This document shows positions 45,204-54,698 of a DNA stretch of 60,872 bases, piece after piece (the first letter of the stretch is position 1; each line of letters begins with the position of its first letter). The notes under the pieces are model-generated. The model saw nothing but the letters and a program-made list of their open reading frames with translations. It had not been told where the DNA came from and ran no database searches. Position numbers and translations under genes: made by a program. Source of the stretch: an uncultured Bacillota bacterium. Its GTDB lineage: Bacteria; Bacillota; Clostridia; Peptostreptococcales; Anaerovoracaceae. The stretch spans positions 1-60,872 of the forward strand of contig CASDUO010000003.1 in NCBI GenBank assembly GCA_949284065.1, read 5' to 3'.

Positions 45204-46813
45204 GAGCAATAATAAGCGTCAGTGATAAAACAGGCGTCGTTGAGTTTGCCAAAGGTCTGGAAGAGCTGGGAGTGGAAATAGTATCCACAGGGGGCACTTT
45301 CAAAAAATTAAAGGAGGCTGGTATAAAGGTCACCGGCATATCGGAGATAACCGGATTCCCGGAATGTCTCGACGGCAGAGTGAAGACTCTCCACCCCAAG
45401 GTACACGGAGGCATACTTGCCAGGAGAGATGTGGAGGATCACATGAAGCAGTTGGACGATCTGGACATAACGCCCATAGATATAGTAGCTATAAATCTCT
45501 ATCCCTTCAGGGAGACCATAATGAAGCCTGATGTGACTCTGGCAGATGCAATAGAGAACATAGATATAGGCGGTCCCACCATGCTCAGGTCTTCGGCGAA
45601 AAACCACAAAGACGTGACGGTGGTCTGTGACCCCGGGGATTACGGAGAGGTTTTGGAACAGCTGAAAAACGGCGGGACCGACGGGGACACCAGATACAGG
45701 CTGGCACTGAAAGTGTTCGAACACACGGCTGCCTACGATGCCATGATAAGTTCTTATCTCAGGGAGCAGATAGGTGCGCCCCTGCCGGACAACCCCACTT
45801 TCACTTTTGAGAAGGTACAGGATCTGAGGTACGGGGAGAATCCTCATCAGAAGGCCGGTTACTACAAAGAGATCAAACCCTGGAAAGGGGCCCTGGTCAA
45901 TGCGGAACAGCTCCATGGGAAGGAACTCAGCTTCAACAACATAAACGACACGGAAGGGGCCTTGGCCTGCCTTAAAGAATTCGAAAAGCCGGCGGTGGTG
46001 GCTGTCAAACACGCCAACCCCTGCGGAGTGGCTATAGGAAAAGATCTTTATGAGGCATATATAAAAGCCCATGACTGTGATCCCGTCTCCATATTCGGAG
46101 GGATAGTGGCATGTAACAGGACCGTGGATGCGAAGACGGCTGCAGAGATGAACAAGATATTCCTGGAGATCGTCATAGCTCCCGACTTCGACAAGGATGC
46201 TCTGGAAATACTTGAGGCAAAGGCCAATATCAGGCTCCTGAAGCTTCCCGGTATAATGGAGAAAGCCCCTGCGGGGACCATAGATATGAAAAAGGTCAGC
46301 GGAGGATTGCTCATACAGGATGTGGACGGTGGACTTTTTGACGCAAAGAACGCCCCCAAGCCCGACCAGCCAGCAACGGACGCAGGCGGTAAAGGAAGCT
46401 CCGCAGCAGGTAAATTCATCAGGAACGACAGCCTTCTGGTAGTCACAGACAAAGAACCTGAGGAAAGAGAAATAGATGACATGGAAATAGCCATGAAGGT
46501 GGTGAAGCACACAAAGTCCAACGGCATAGTCTTCGTCAAGGACGGCGCCACCATAGCCATAGGACCGGGACAGACCAACAGGATATGGGCTGTAGAGAAC
46601 GGGATCAAAAGGACCCTTTTCGATATGAAAGGTGCGGTGATGGCTTCAGACGCTTTCTTCCCCTTTGACGACTGTGTGACCGCAGCTGCCCAGGCGGGAG
46701 TGACGGCCATAATACAGCCCGGAGGTTCCATGAGAGATCAGGAGTCCATAGATAAAGCTAACGAAATGGGGATAGCTATGGTATTCAGCGGCATGAGGCA
46801 TTTCAAACACTAA
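45200..46813 (+). CDS. purH: Bifunctional AICAR formyltransferase / IMP cyclohydrolase
   Basis: The 537-residue protein carries out the last two steps to IMP. The N-terminal cyclohydrolase (MGS-like) has [45 protein letters not shown] and INLYPF; the transferase part has [24 protein letters not shown] and [12 protein letters not shown] 45200 overlaps the purF stop; an earlier in-frame start would lie within purF. It also consumes AICAR released by HisF/HisH. Confidence 0.97.
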   Translation: MRAIISVSDKTGVVEFAKGLEELGVEIVSTGGTFKKLKEAGIKVTGISEITGFPECLDGRVKTLHPKVHGGILARRDVEDHMKQLDDLDITPIDIVAINLYPFRETIMKPDVTLADAIENIDIGGPTMLRSSAKNHKDVTVVCDPGDYGEVLEQLKNGGTDGDTRYRLALKVFEHTAAYDAMISSYLREQIGAPLPDNPTFTFEKVQDLRYGENPHQKAGYYKEIKPWKGALVNAEQLHGKELSFNNINDTEGALACLKEFEKPAVVAVKHANPCGVAIGKDLYEAYIKAHDCDPVSIFGGIVACNRTVDAKTAAEMNKIFLEIVIAPDFDKDALEILEAKANIRLLKLPGIMEKAPAGTIDMKKVSGGLLIQDVDGGLFDAKNAPKPDQPATDAGGKGSSAAGKFIRNDSLLVVTDKEPEEREIDDMEIAMKVVKHTKSNGIVFVKDGATIAIGPGQTNRIWAVENGIKRTLFDMKGAVMASDAFFPFDDCVTAAAQAGVTAIIQPGGSMRDQESIDKANEMGIAMVFSGMRHFKH

Positions 46814-46857
46814 GTGATGCCGGACCCGGAAAAGAAGGGAAGGACAAAGGAGGCAAG

Positions 46858-48135
46858 ATGAAAGTATTGGTAGTAGGCGGCGGAGGCAGGGAGCACGCCA
46901 TATGCCGGAAACTGGCAGAAAGCCCCAAGGTGGATGAGCTTTACTGCACCCCGGGGAACGGGGGGATAGAAGAAGACGCCATATGTGAAAATATAAGCGC
47001 TGAAGATATCGACGGCATATGTGCCTTTGCAAAGGAAAGATCCATAGACATGGCGATCATAGGACCGGAGGTGCCATTGGCCATGGGTATAACCGACAGG
47101 CTCGAAGAGATCGGAATAAAGGTTTTCGGCCCCAATAAGAAATGCTCCCGGCTGGAGGCCAGCAAATCATTTACGAAAGATTTCCTCATGAAACACGGCA
47201 TACCTACAGCGGGGGCAAAAGAGTACACTGACAAAGAGGAACTTCTTGAGGATGTGGGGATATTCGGATATCCCATGGTCCTCAAGGCAGACGGGCTGGC
47301 CGCAGGGAAAGGCGTCATAATAGCCGAAACTGAAGAAGAAGCAAAGGCAGGCATCGAAAAGCTCATGGGCGAAAAGGCCTTCGGAGCTGCAGGGGACAAG
47401 GTGGTGGTAGAAGAGTTCCTCACCGGTGTAGAGGCATCCATGCTTTGTTTCGTCGACAGGAGCGCAATGATACCCATGGAATCGGCCCAGGATTACAAGC
47501 GCATATTCGACCTGGATAAAGGTCCCAACACGGGAGGCATGGGAACATATTCCCCCTCCCTCGTATTCGATGACAGGCTCATTGAACAGATAAAAAATGA
47601 GATACTGGAACCTACGCTGAACGGATTCAGGGAGGACGGGCTGGATTTCAGGGGAGTGCTTTTCATCGGTCTCATGATAAATGAAAACGGAGCAAAGGTC
47701 ATAGAATTCAACAACAGGTTCGGCGACCCCGAGGCTCAGTCGGTGCTCCCGAGACTCAAAACAGACCTTATGGATGTTTTTACTGCCGCATGTGAGGACA
47801 GGCTTTCAGAGATAAATCTCCAATGGAGCGAGAAAAGAGCGGTTTGTGTAGTAATGGCCAGCGGCGGATACCCCGGATCTTATAAAAAAGGAGAGGAGAT
47901 CCTGGGCCTGGATGAAGTGGATGAAGATGTGACAGTTTTCCATGCGGGAACGAAGAGAGAGGGAGACAGGATAGTCACATCGGGAGGCAGAGTCCTGGGT
48001 GTAACGGCTCTGGGAGATACTCACGAAGAAGCAAGGGAAAAAGCTTACCGGAATGTGGAAAAGATAAGGTTCCGGGGTGCTCAGTACAGAAAAGATATAG
48101 GCGTAGTAAGAAAAGAAAGAATGATAGGAGGATAA
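46858..48135 (+). CDS. purD: Phosphoribosylamine--glycine ligase
   Basis: PurD joins phosphoribosylamine and glycine using ATP. The 425-residue ATP-grasp protein starts [19 protein letters not shown] and has [47 protein letters not shown] and [24 protein letters not shown] precedes the start. glyA, which makes glycine, begins 5 bp after the stop. Confidence 0.96.
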   Translation: MKVLVVGGGGREHAICRKLAESPKVDELYCTPGNGGIEEDAICENISAEDIDGICAFAKERSIDMAIIGPEVPLAMGITDRLEEIGIKVFGPNKKCSRLEASKSFTKDFLMKHGIPTAGAKEYTDKEELLEDVGIFGYPMVLKADGLAAGKGVIIAETEEEAKAGIEKLMGEKAFGAAGDKVVVEEFLTGVEASMLCFVDRSAMIPMESAQDYKRIFDLDKGPNTGGMGTYSPSLVFDDRLIEQIKNEILEPTLNGFREDGLDFRGVLFIGLMINENGAKVIEFNNRFGDPEAQSVLPRLKTDLMDVFTAACEDRLSEINLQWSEKRAVCVVMASGGYPGSYKKGEEILGLDEVDEDVTVFHAGTKREGDRIVTSGGRVLGVTALGDTHEEAREKAYRNVEKIRFRGAQYRKDIGVVRKERMIGG

Positions 48136-48140
48136 CATCG

Positions 48141-49403
48141 ATGTACTCATTGGAAGAAGTAAGAAAGGCGGATCCACAGGTTGCAGAAGCCATAGAGAAG
48201 GAGATCCAACGGCAGAACACACATATCGAACTCATAGCCAGTGAGAACTGGACGAGCAAAGCATGTATGGCAGCTATGGGAAGCCCTCTTACGAACAAGT
48301 ACGCGGAAGGCTACAGCGGAAAGCGATACTACGGAGGATGTGAATGTGTGGACATAGTGGAGGACCTGGCCATCGAAAGAGCAAAAGAGCTTTTCGGCTG
48401 TGAGTACGTCAATGTGCAGCCCCATTCCGGATCCCAGGCTAATCAGGCAGCGTTTTACGCCATAGTGAAACCCGGTGAAAAAATACTGGGTATGGATCTT
48501 TCCAACGGCGGACATCTGACCCACGGATCGAAAGCCAATTTGAGCGGACAGTACTATGAGCCTGTGTTCTACGGCGTGGGAGCAGACGGACATATAGATT
48601 ATGACCAGGTAGAAGAGGTGGCCATGAAGGAAAGACCTAAACTCATCATATGCGGAGCCAGCGCATATGCAGGGACCATAGACTTCAAAAGATTCAGGGA
48701 GATCACGGACAAGTGTGGAGCCTATCTCATGGCCGATATAGCCCACATAGCCGGACTGATAGCTACCGGACTCCACCCGGATCCCATACCTTACGCCCAT
48801 GTGGTGACCAGTACCACACACAAGACTCTCAGAGGACCCAGAGGCGGTATGATACTCAGCAGCAATGAGATGAACGAAAAGTTCAATTTCAATAAAGCCG
48901 TATTCCCGGGTATACAGGGCGGGCCTCTCATGCATACCATCGCTGCGAAAGCTGTGTGCTTCAAGGAGGCGTTGTCCCCCGAATTCAAAGAGTATCAAAA
49001 GCAGGTGGTCAAAAACGCCGCTGCTTTGTGCAGGAACCTTATGGATGAGGGTATAGACATCGTGGGTAAAGGTACAGACAATCACCTTATGCTGGTGGAT
49101 CTCAGGAATACGGGGTTCAACGGTAAAGAAGCAGAGGCCCTTTTGGATTCAGTCAACATAACGTGCAACAAAAACACCATACCTAACGATCCGAATCCTC
49201 CTCATATAGCTACGGGACTCAGGGTAGGGACCCCCGCCGTGACTACCAGAGGTATCAAAGAAGAAGAGATGGCGTCGATAGCAAAGGCTATGGCAATGGT
49301 CCTCCTCAAGAAAGGGACGCAGGAAGAAGCCAAAGCCATGATGGAAGACCTGGCAGCAAGATACCCTCTTTCCGGTGGAAAAAAGGTCGCAACTTATGTA
49401 TAA
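48141..49403 (+). CDS. glyA: Serine hydroxymethyltransferase
   Basis: SHMT interconverts serine and glycine, loading a one-carbon unit on tetrahydrofolate. The 420-residue protein has [70 protein letters not shown], and [12 protein letters not shown], where the Lys binds PLP. In this operon it would supply glycine to PurD and formyl-THF precursors to PurN and PurH. Confidence 0.97.
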   Translation: MYSLEEVRKADPQVAEAIEKEIQRQNTHIELIASENWTSKACMAAMGSPLTNKYAEGYSGKRYYGGCECVDIVEDLAIERAKELFGCEYVNVQPHSGSQANQAAFYAIVKPGEKILGMDLSNGGHLTHGSKANLSGQYYEPVFYGVGADGHIDYDQVEEVAMKERPKLIICGASAYAGTIDFKRFREITDKCGAYLMADIAHIAGLIATGLHPDPIPYAHVVTSTTHKTLRGPRGGMILSSNEMNEKFNFNKAVFPGIQGGPLMHTIAAKAVCFKEALSPEFKEYQKQVVKNAAALCRNLMDEGIDIVGKGTDNHLMLVDLRNTGFNGKEAEALLDSVNITCNKNTIPNDPNPPHIATGLRVGTPAVTTRGIKEEEMASIAKAMAMVLLKKGTQEEAKAMMEDLAARYPLSGGKKVATYV

Positions 49404-49489
49404 TCAGATATGCATGGAATGAAAGCCGTGATATATGGGTAAGAAAGCGCGGGACAGATCCCGGGAATGGGGATGACAGGAGGACGATA

Positions 49490-50029
49490 ATGGCAAAGTT
49501 TGCATTCATAATCAATGTGGAAGGAGCGGACCCGGCAACACACAAAGCTGAGTTACAGGGAAAAAATCTCAATCGAATATACTGTGTCGACGGCAAAGAT
49601 GCCGCTGAAGGACTGGTAAAGGATCTGGATAAGGAAGTTTTCAGGATATTCAATTTCTGCGGAGATTTCACTGCGGAAGATATGGAGAAATATGAGGCTG
49701 ATGTGACCGGGGGAGCGAAGTTCCAAAACGCACGATATGCTCCCGAACAGAAAGAAAAACTGGAAAAGCTCGACTCCTTTGCGGAATACGGCGTGATCAT
49801 AATAGACAGCGGCATGGTGGGGATCCGGAAAGCGGAGATATCCGCACCCGGGTGCAATGTCCGCGTAAGGTTCATAAGGAACGTGAAAGAAGCCGGGAAC
49901 GCCGCAATGGAACTGGTGGATGAAGGAATAGATTTCATAGAGCTTTGTAGCTGGTTCGACGGGGAAAAGACCGGAGCGATCATAAAGGCCGTAGATGGGA
50001 AAGTGCCTGTGGGAAGCTGCGGGATATAA
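49490..50029 (+). CDS. DUF6506-like protein at the end of the purine operon
   Basis: The 179-residue soluble protein begins MAKFAFIINVEGADPATHKAEL and ends with GIDFIELCSWFDGEKTGAIIKAVDGKVPVG. The MxxxAFI..ADPxxH start and the FIELC.xF....V.A..GKVPVG end resemble DUF6506 proteins, as far as I recall that family; no function is known. Here the two halves are separated by a longer centre (~residues 40-125). It lies 86 bp after glyA with AGGAGGACGATA before ATG, and before a terminator, so it is the last gene of the operon. A link to one-carbon or purine metabolism would rest on context only. Confidence 0.55.
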   Translation: MAKFAFIINVEGADPATHKAELQGKNLNRIYCVDGKDAAEGLVKDLDKEVFRIFNFCGDFTAEDMEKYEADVTGGAKFQNARYAPEQKEKLEKLDSFAEYGVIIIDSGMVGIRKAEISAPGCNVRVRFIRNVKEAGNAAMELVDEGIDFIELCSWFDGEKTGAIIKAVDGKVPVGSCGI

Positions 50030-50100
50030 CGTCGGACGTCGTTCCGATCGTGTGATGCCCGGCGGCAGAACGAGAAGCTCTCGTACATATTCAGGATGTG

Positions 50101-50131
50101 AAAGATGAGCCCGTCAAAGGCTCATCTTTTT
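50101..50131 (+). terminator. Bidirectional terminator between purine operon and AAA gene
   Basis: AAAGATGAGCC (50101-50111) pairs perfectly with GGCTCATCTTT (50119-50129); T tracts lie on both sides. The 7-nt loop contains the stop codon (50114-50116) of the convergent minus-strand gene. Confidence 0.9.
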
Positions 50132-51310
50132 CAGTTCGACAAATTGTTTCGCTGCCCGGGGAGTCCTGCCGCCGCATCTTACTGCAAAAGCCTCTGCCTC
50201 TTTTGCAAAATCCCCGTCTGTGGCCATGCCGTTATCTTCGGCCAGTCGGCGGGCTATCATCAGATATTCGTCTTTTTGAGGCCGCTCGAATGTTATGGTC
50301 TGACCGAAACGTGCAGCCAGACTGGTGATCTCCTGTATGGTATCGTTGCGATGGATATCGTCGCCGTCACGGTCCGAAAGAGACTCTTTTACAAGGTGGC
50401 GCCTGTTGCTGGTAGCGTAAATGACAAGATTGTCCCCGCCTGAAACGATACTTCCCTCCAGCATGGCTTTCATAGAGGCGAAATCATCATCGCCGCCGGA
50501 AAAGCTCAGATCGTCGATGAACAGTATGAATTTGAGAGGGTTTGCAGACAGCTGCTCTATTACGGGGGAAAGGAAACCAAGCTGATTTTTTTTGATTTCC
50601 ACAAGTCTGAGTCCTTCTCCTGAAAATGCATTGGCAACGGCTTTGACAGTGGAACTTTTTCCGGTGCCTGCATCTCCGTAAAGGAGCAGATTGCTCTTGC
50701 CCTGACCTGATAGAAAAGCTTCAGTGTTCTTGACTATCAGATCCCGCTGTCTCTCATATCCGAAGAGCTGATCCAGCCTTTGACCGTCAGGATATCTTAC
50801 GGGAACTATTTCTCCCCGGTCATCCAGGCGAAAGGCCCGGCTGCCGGTGAAGATGCCGTAGCCCTCCACTTTGACACGATCCGTGCGCATACGGTAAAGT
50901 TCCTTAAGATCCATGGGAGACACCTCCCACTCGGGAAGATAATGATAATAGCCTATGGCATTTTTGATGGCACCGGGCGTGACCTGCGAAAGATCCTCCA
51001 GGAGTTCGAGCTCATGTCTGAGGCAATCCTCCATGGTTTTGGGGATGTGATCGTCGGTCGCCTTTTTGCGTATATAAAAGTTGTCGTCTTCAAGGACCAG
51101 GTCGGCGACATATTTGCTCCAATCAGGAGTGTGTTCGTAGAGAAGAGCGGTAAAAGCACTGTATGCGGAAATGATCTCCTCTTTGTTTTCGCCTTTTTCT
51201 ATGGAAAAGAGCATATCCCTGAACCTGCTCATCACCGGATCGGACAGGAGCTGCCTGAATATGACCAGGGAGCTTGCTCTCAAATTCAATATAGCCAAAT
51301 CCTTTTTCAT
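50114..51310 (-). CDS. AAA ATPase, DUF815 family
   Basis: The 398-residue protein has a helical N-terminal half (~1-175) and a C-terminal AAA-type module starting LDQLFGYERQRDLIVKNTEAFL, with Walker A YGDAGTGKSS, Walker B FILFIDDLSF and sensor IYATSNRRHL. This layout is DUF815, an ATPase of unknown role found widely in Clostridia. Some residues after Walker B (SFSGGDDDFASMKAMLEGSI) match the family. The gene stands alone, with its stop in the loop of a terminator. Confidence 0.8.
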   Translation of the reverse strand: MKKDLAILNLRASSLVIFRQLLSDPVMSRFRDMLFSIEKGENKEEIISAYSAFTALLYEHTPDWSKYVADLVLEDDNFYIRKKATDDHIPKTMEDCLRHELELLEDLSQVTPGAIKNAIGYYHYLPEWEVSPMDLKELYRMRTDRVKVEGYGIFTGSRAFRLDDRGEIVPVRYPDGQRLDQLFGYERQRDLIVKNTEAFLSGQGKSNLLLYGDAGTGKSSTVKAVANAFSGEGLRLVEIKKNQLGFLSPVIEQLSANPLKFILFIDDLSFSGGDDDFASMKAMLEGSIVSGGDNLVIYATSNRRHLVKESLSDRDGDDIHRNDTIQEITSLAARFGQTITFERPQKDEYLMIARRLAEDNGMATDGDFAKEAEAFAVRCGGRTPRAAKQFVELKKMSL

Positions 51311-51361
51311 TCGGTCCTCCTTATCTCAAAGGTCTTGCGAGGAGAGTATATCATCAAATCG

Positions 51362-51390
51362 TTGACAGTAAAAGCCGTGAGGAATAAAAT
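51362..51390 (+). promoter_or_regulatory. Promoter for ilvE
   Basis: TTGACA (51362-51367), 17 bp, TAAAAT (51385-51390), 28 bp before the ilvE start. No T-box or attenuator is present in so short a leader. Confidence 0.75.
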
Positions 51391-51418
51391 ACGGTGTAGA
51401 TGTAAGGAGGCAACGACG

Positions 51419-52489
51419 ATGAAGTATGAATTTCCCGTAACGAGAACGGAACATCCGAAGACGAAACCGGACCCGGACAAGTTGAGGTTCGGAGTGGATT
51501 TTACCGATCATATGTTTATTATGGATTACGAAGAAGACAGGGGTTGGTACGATCCCCGGATCGTGCCTTACGGACCTTTCAGTATAGATCCGGCAGCGGC
51601 AGTCCTGCACTACGCACAGGAGTCCTTCGAGGGGCTCAAGGCATATAAAAGCGCTGAGGGCAAGGTGCTTTTGTTCAGGCCGGATATGAATATAAAGAGG
51701 ATGAACAGAACTGCGGAGAGACTTTGTCTGCCCGTGATAGATGAAGCCCTCTTCATAGAGGCGGTGAAAGCTCTGGTGGCTCTGGAGAAGGATTGGATAC
51801 CGGATAAAGAGGGGACATCACTGTATATCAGACCTTTCGTCATAGCTACGGAACCCTTCCTCGGCGTGAGGCCGGCCCGGCAATATAAGTTCATGATCAT
51901 ATTGTCGCCGGTGGGTCCTTACTATGAAGGGGGACTGGCGCCGACCAAGATATATGTGGAGGACACCTATGTAAGAGCGACTCCCGGAGGGACAGGTGAA
52001 GCCAAGTGCGGAGGCAATTACGCTGCCAGCTTGAAGGCACAGGTAGATGCTGCGGAAAAAGGTTTTGAGCAGATACTGTGGCTCGATGGTGTGGAAAGAA
52101 GATATGTAGAGGAGATAGGTACATCCAATGCATTTTTCGTCATAGAGGACGAAGTGGTCACGGCGCCTCTTGAGGGGACTATACTGCCCGGTGTGACCAG
52201 AGATTCGGTGATAGAGGTGTTGAGGAAAAAGGGCATGAAGGTTTCAGAAAGAAGGCTTTCGGTGGATGAACTGTTTGGGGCTGCCAAGGAAGGGAAGCTG
52301 AAAGAGATGTTTGCATCGGGAACGGCAGCAGTCATTTCTCCTGTAGGAGAGATAAGATACAAAGACGAAGACATCGTGATAAACGGCGGCGGCATAGGAC
52401 CCGTCGCACAGGAACTTTACGATACCCTGTACGGCATACAGACCGGGAAGGTGGCAGATACAGAAGGCTGGATGATAGAAGTTGAATGA
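51419..52489 (+). CDS. ilvE: Branched-chain amino acid aminotransferase
   Basis: The enzyme moves amino groups between leucine, isoleucine or valine and 2-oxoglutarate. The 356-residue fold-type IV protein has QESFEGLKAYK, RMNRTAERL, YIRPFVIATEP, Lys196 (PLP) in GEAKCGGNYAASL, LDGVERRYVEEIGTSNAF and EGTILPGVTRDSV. The eukaryote/Bacillus-like length (longer than E. coli IlvE) is normal for Firmicutes. ATG 51419 follows AAGGAGG; a long upstream frame is excluded since the promoter lies within it. In an amino-acid fermenter it may run in the catabolic direction. Confidence 0.94.
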   Translation: MKYEFPVTRTEHPKTKPDPDKLRFGVDFTDHMFIMDYEEDRGWYDPRIVPYGPFSIDPAAAVLHYAQESFEGLKAYKSAEGKVLLFRPDMNIKRMNRTAERLCLPVIDEALFIEAVKALVALEKDWIPDKEGTSLYIRPFVIATEPFLGVRPARQYKFMIILSPVGPYYEGGLAPTKIYVEDTYVRATPGGTGEAKCGGNYAASLKAQVDAAEKGFEQILWLDGVERRYVEEIGTSNAFFVIEDEVVTAPLEGTILPGVTRDSVIEVLRKKGMKVSERRLSVDELFGAAKEGKLKEMFASGTAAVISPVGEIRYKDEDIVINGGGIGPVAQELYDTLYGIQTGKVADTEGWMIEVE

Positions 52490-52529
52490 CGGACCGGAGA
52501 CGTCTGAGACGTGACCGGAGGGATAGGAT

Positions 52530-52565
52530 ATCGGGATCCTGTGTCCACAGGTCCCGATTTTTTTC
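52530..52565 (+). terminator. Terminator after ilvE
   Basis: ATCGGGA (52530-52536) with TCCCGAT (52551-52557 region) and, inside, CCTGTG with CACAGG, one bulged T, followed by TTTTTTT. The remaining 52566-52745 holds a second weak dyad, TCGTTG/CCAACGA near 52671-52700 with T6 after it, and no gene. Confidence 0.9.
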
Positions 52566-52745
52566 GGATATCTTCATTATTGTTTTCGGAGTTTCCCCTT
52601 GCAGGCACTTGCGGCCGTGTGGCGTGACATGTTTTTCGATGACTGAAAAGCAGCAAGATTATTACCATGTCGTTGAAAAAACTTATTATTCCAACGATTT
52701 TTTGTAGTGAAACAAAACATATGGACAGCAAATTAAACAATTATG

Positions 52746-52774
52746 TTGATTGAGAGTGATGATTCTGATAAAAT
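52746..52774 (+). promoter_or_regulatory. Promoter for the walJ-type gene
   Basis: TTGATT (52746-52751), 17 bp, TAAAAT (52769-52774), 30 bp before the start codon. Confidence 0.7.
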
Positions 52775-52804
52775 TGAGGCGATGTTGCGAGGTGAGAGGG
52801 ACGA

Positions 52805-53614
52805 ATGGAGTTGGAGTTCTGTGCTTTAGCGAGCGGAAGCAGTGGGAACAGCTATGTCGTAAGGAGCAGCGAAACCACTTTGCTCATAGATGTGGGGATA
52901 AGCAGGAAGAGGATAATGGAAGGACTTGCTGAGAGATGCATAGATCCGGACAGTCTCGGTGGCATACTGATCACACACGAACACAGCGACCATATAAGGA
53001 GTCTGGCCACGCTGGTCAAGACGAAAAAAGATATTCCCGTCTATGCGACGAAACAGACGTGGCACAGTATCGGAGAAATGGTCCCGGAAGAACGACGCCG
53101 GGTGGTAGATAAAAAGGACAGCATAGACATCGGAGGCATTACGGTAGAGTCGTTCCCTCTTTCTCACGACGTACCCGGCCCGGTGGGATTCACCTTTCGC
53201 AGGTCGGATAAAAAAATAGCTATAGTGACCGACACCGGCTGTATAACGGAAGATATATACGAAAGCATAAAAGGCGCAGACATACTGGTCATAGAGGCGA
53301 ACCACGATGTGAAAACATTGCTGAGCTGCGGCTATCCCTATGATGTGAAGAGGCGCATCCTCCATGATAGGGGGCATCTTTCCAATCTGAGTGCAGCAGA
53401 TTGCATATGCAGGATACTGAAGGAAAAAGATCGTTCGGACGGCATCAAGGGACCTGGCCATATAATCCTCGCACACCTGAGCAGAGAAAACAACACGCCG
53501 GACCTGGCAAGGCTTGAGGTAACGAACGCCCTGGAGCTCAACGGTATAGGGTATGAGGGAGTCATCATAGACGTAGTGGAGCACGGAGGCGGCAGCAGGA
53601 TATACACCCTGTAA
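52805..53614 (+). CDS. MBL-fold hydrolase, YycJ/WalJ type
   Basis: The 269-residue metallo-beta-lactamase-fold protein has the start FCALASGSSGNSYVV, the metal motif THEHSDHI (HxHxDH), VTDTGCITEDI and VIEANHDVKTLLS, the set seen in YycJ/WalJ. WalJ proteins are linked to the WalRK cell-wall regulon and to DNA damage processing in other Firmicutes; walRK genes are not adjacent here. GAGGTGAGAGG precedes ATG 52805. rlmH follows, as in many Firmicutes. Confidence 0.87.
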   Translation: MELEFCALASGSSGNSYVVRSSETTLLIDVGISRKRIMEGLAERCIDPDSLGGILITHEHSDHIRSLATLVKTKKDIPVYATKQTWHSIGEMVPEERRRVVDKKDSIDIGGITVESFPLSHDVPGPVGFTFRRSDKKIAIVTDTGCITEDIYESIKGADILVIEANHDVKTLLSCGYPYDVKRRILHDRGHLSNLSAADCICRILKEKDRSDGIKGPGHIILAHLSRENNTPDLARLEVTNALELNGIGYEGVIIDVVEHGGGSRIYTL

Positions 53615-53645
53615 TGGTGTGGCATCACCCATGGGAGACCGTGTT

Positions 53646-53674
53646 TTGGACTATTATTATGTATACTGTATATA
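53646..53674 (+). promoter_or_regulatory. Possible promoter for rlmH
   Basis: TTGGAC (53646-53651), 17 bp, TATATA (53669-53674), about 90 bp upstream of rlmH. Confidence 0.45.
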
Positions 53675-53763
53675 ACGCTTTTTGGGATAAAAGTAAGGGA
53701 CAGCACCGAAAGATGGGATCTTACCGGTGGCGGCATAACGAAGGGTATGTACGGAGAGCGGAT

Positions 53764-54216
53764 ATGATGAACATAAAGGTCCTTGCCGTAGGAAAACTCA
53801 AAGAAAAATACTGGCGTGACGCATTGGCTGAATACGAAAAAAGGCTAAGCGGATATTGCGTTTTCTCCGTAGAGGAGATAAAAGAGGCACCCGGTGACGA
53901 TGTTGTGGCGGAAGGTAAAGACATATTGAAGAAGATCAGAGATGATGAATATGTCATAGCCATGGAGATAGACGGAAAACAGATCGATTCCCGGGAGTTC
54001 GCGGACCTTATAGAGGGGTTGGGAGTAAGAGGAAAGAGCAGATTGACATTCGTCATAGGAGGATCTGAAGGACTTTCGGACCAGGCGCTTGCAAGGGCTG
54101 ATGAAAGGATATCTTTTTCATCTATGACATTTCCCCATCAGATGTTCAGAGTGATGCTGGCGGAACAGATATACAGGGCATTCAAGATCGCAAGAGGAGG
54201 AAAGTATCACAAATGA
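53764..54216 (+). CDS. rlmH: 23S rRNA pseudouridine-1915 N3-methyltransferase
   Basis: RlmH is a SPOUT methyltransferase that modifies pseudouridine in helix 69 of 23S rRNA. The product (150 residues from ATG 53764, or 149 from the next ATG) has IKVLAVGKLKEKYW, AMEIDGKQIDSREFA, the SAM knot TFVIGGSEGLSDQAL, and the C-terminal SSMTFPHQMFRVMLAEQIYRAFKI..GGKYHK. Family length is about 159. Its stop overlaps the next ATG. Confidence 0.95.
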   Translation: MMNIKVLAVGKLKEKYWRDALAEYEKRLSGYCVFSVEEIKEAPGDDVVAEGKDILKKIRDDEYVIAMEIDGKQIDSREFADLIEGLGVRGKSRLTFVIGGSEGLSDQALARADERISFSSMTFPHQMFRVMLAEQIYRAFKIARGGKYHK

Positions 54217-54698
54217 AGAAGATACTGCAAGTGCAGGAAGCCCTCATGGAACTTATCGAAAAGTACGATAAGATCCCGGAGCGCAGAGATCAGCCGATCA
54301 TATGGGAAAAAGTACATATGGCCAGCAGCGCCAGGCTGGCTTATATGATGGCTGAAGAAAGAGGAGTGGATCCGGTGAAAGCAGCCTGCGCCTGCAGCAT
54401 ACATGATATAGGCAGGATAATAAACGGCAGACAGGAAGGACATGCAGAGGCAGGATATGAGCCTGCGAAGGAGTTCCTCAGGAAACTGGGGATATTTTCC
54501 CGGGAAGAGGTGGAGGAAATGGCTGTCGCCGTGAAAAATCACAGTAAAAAAGGCGAAACGGGAACGCCTTTAGAAGAGATAGTTAAGGATGCCGATGTTT
54601 TGGATCTTCACCAGTACGGGTTCGGGATGCCGAGACAGGAGCAACAGGAGAGGCTTGACAACTTGTTGGGCATTACTGAAAGGAGAGGAAATTTGTAA
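54213..54698 (+). CDS. HD-domain phosphohydrolase
   Basis: The 161-residue protein shows an HD metal site: His35, His64-Asp65 in CSIHDIGRI, His110 in VKNHSKK and Asp126/Asp128 in KDADVLD. Small HD proteins of this type hydrolyse nucleotides or related phosphate esters; the substrate is unknown. It is coupled to rlmH (ATGA) and to nhaA, whose ATG follows its stop directly. Confidence 0.8.
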   Translation: MKKILQVQEALMELIEKYDKIPERRDQPIIWEKVHMASSARLAYMMAEERGVDPVKAACACSIHDIGRIINGRQEGHAEAGYEPAKEFLRKLGIFSREEVEEMAVAVKNHSKKGETGTPLEEIVKDADVLDLHQYGFGMPRQEQQERLDNLLGITERRGNL

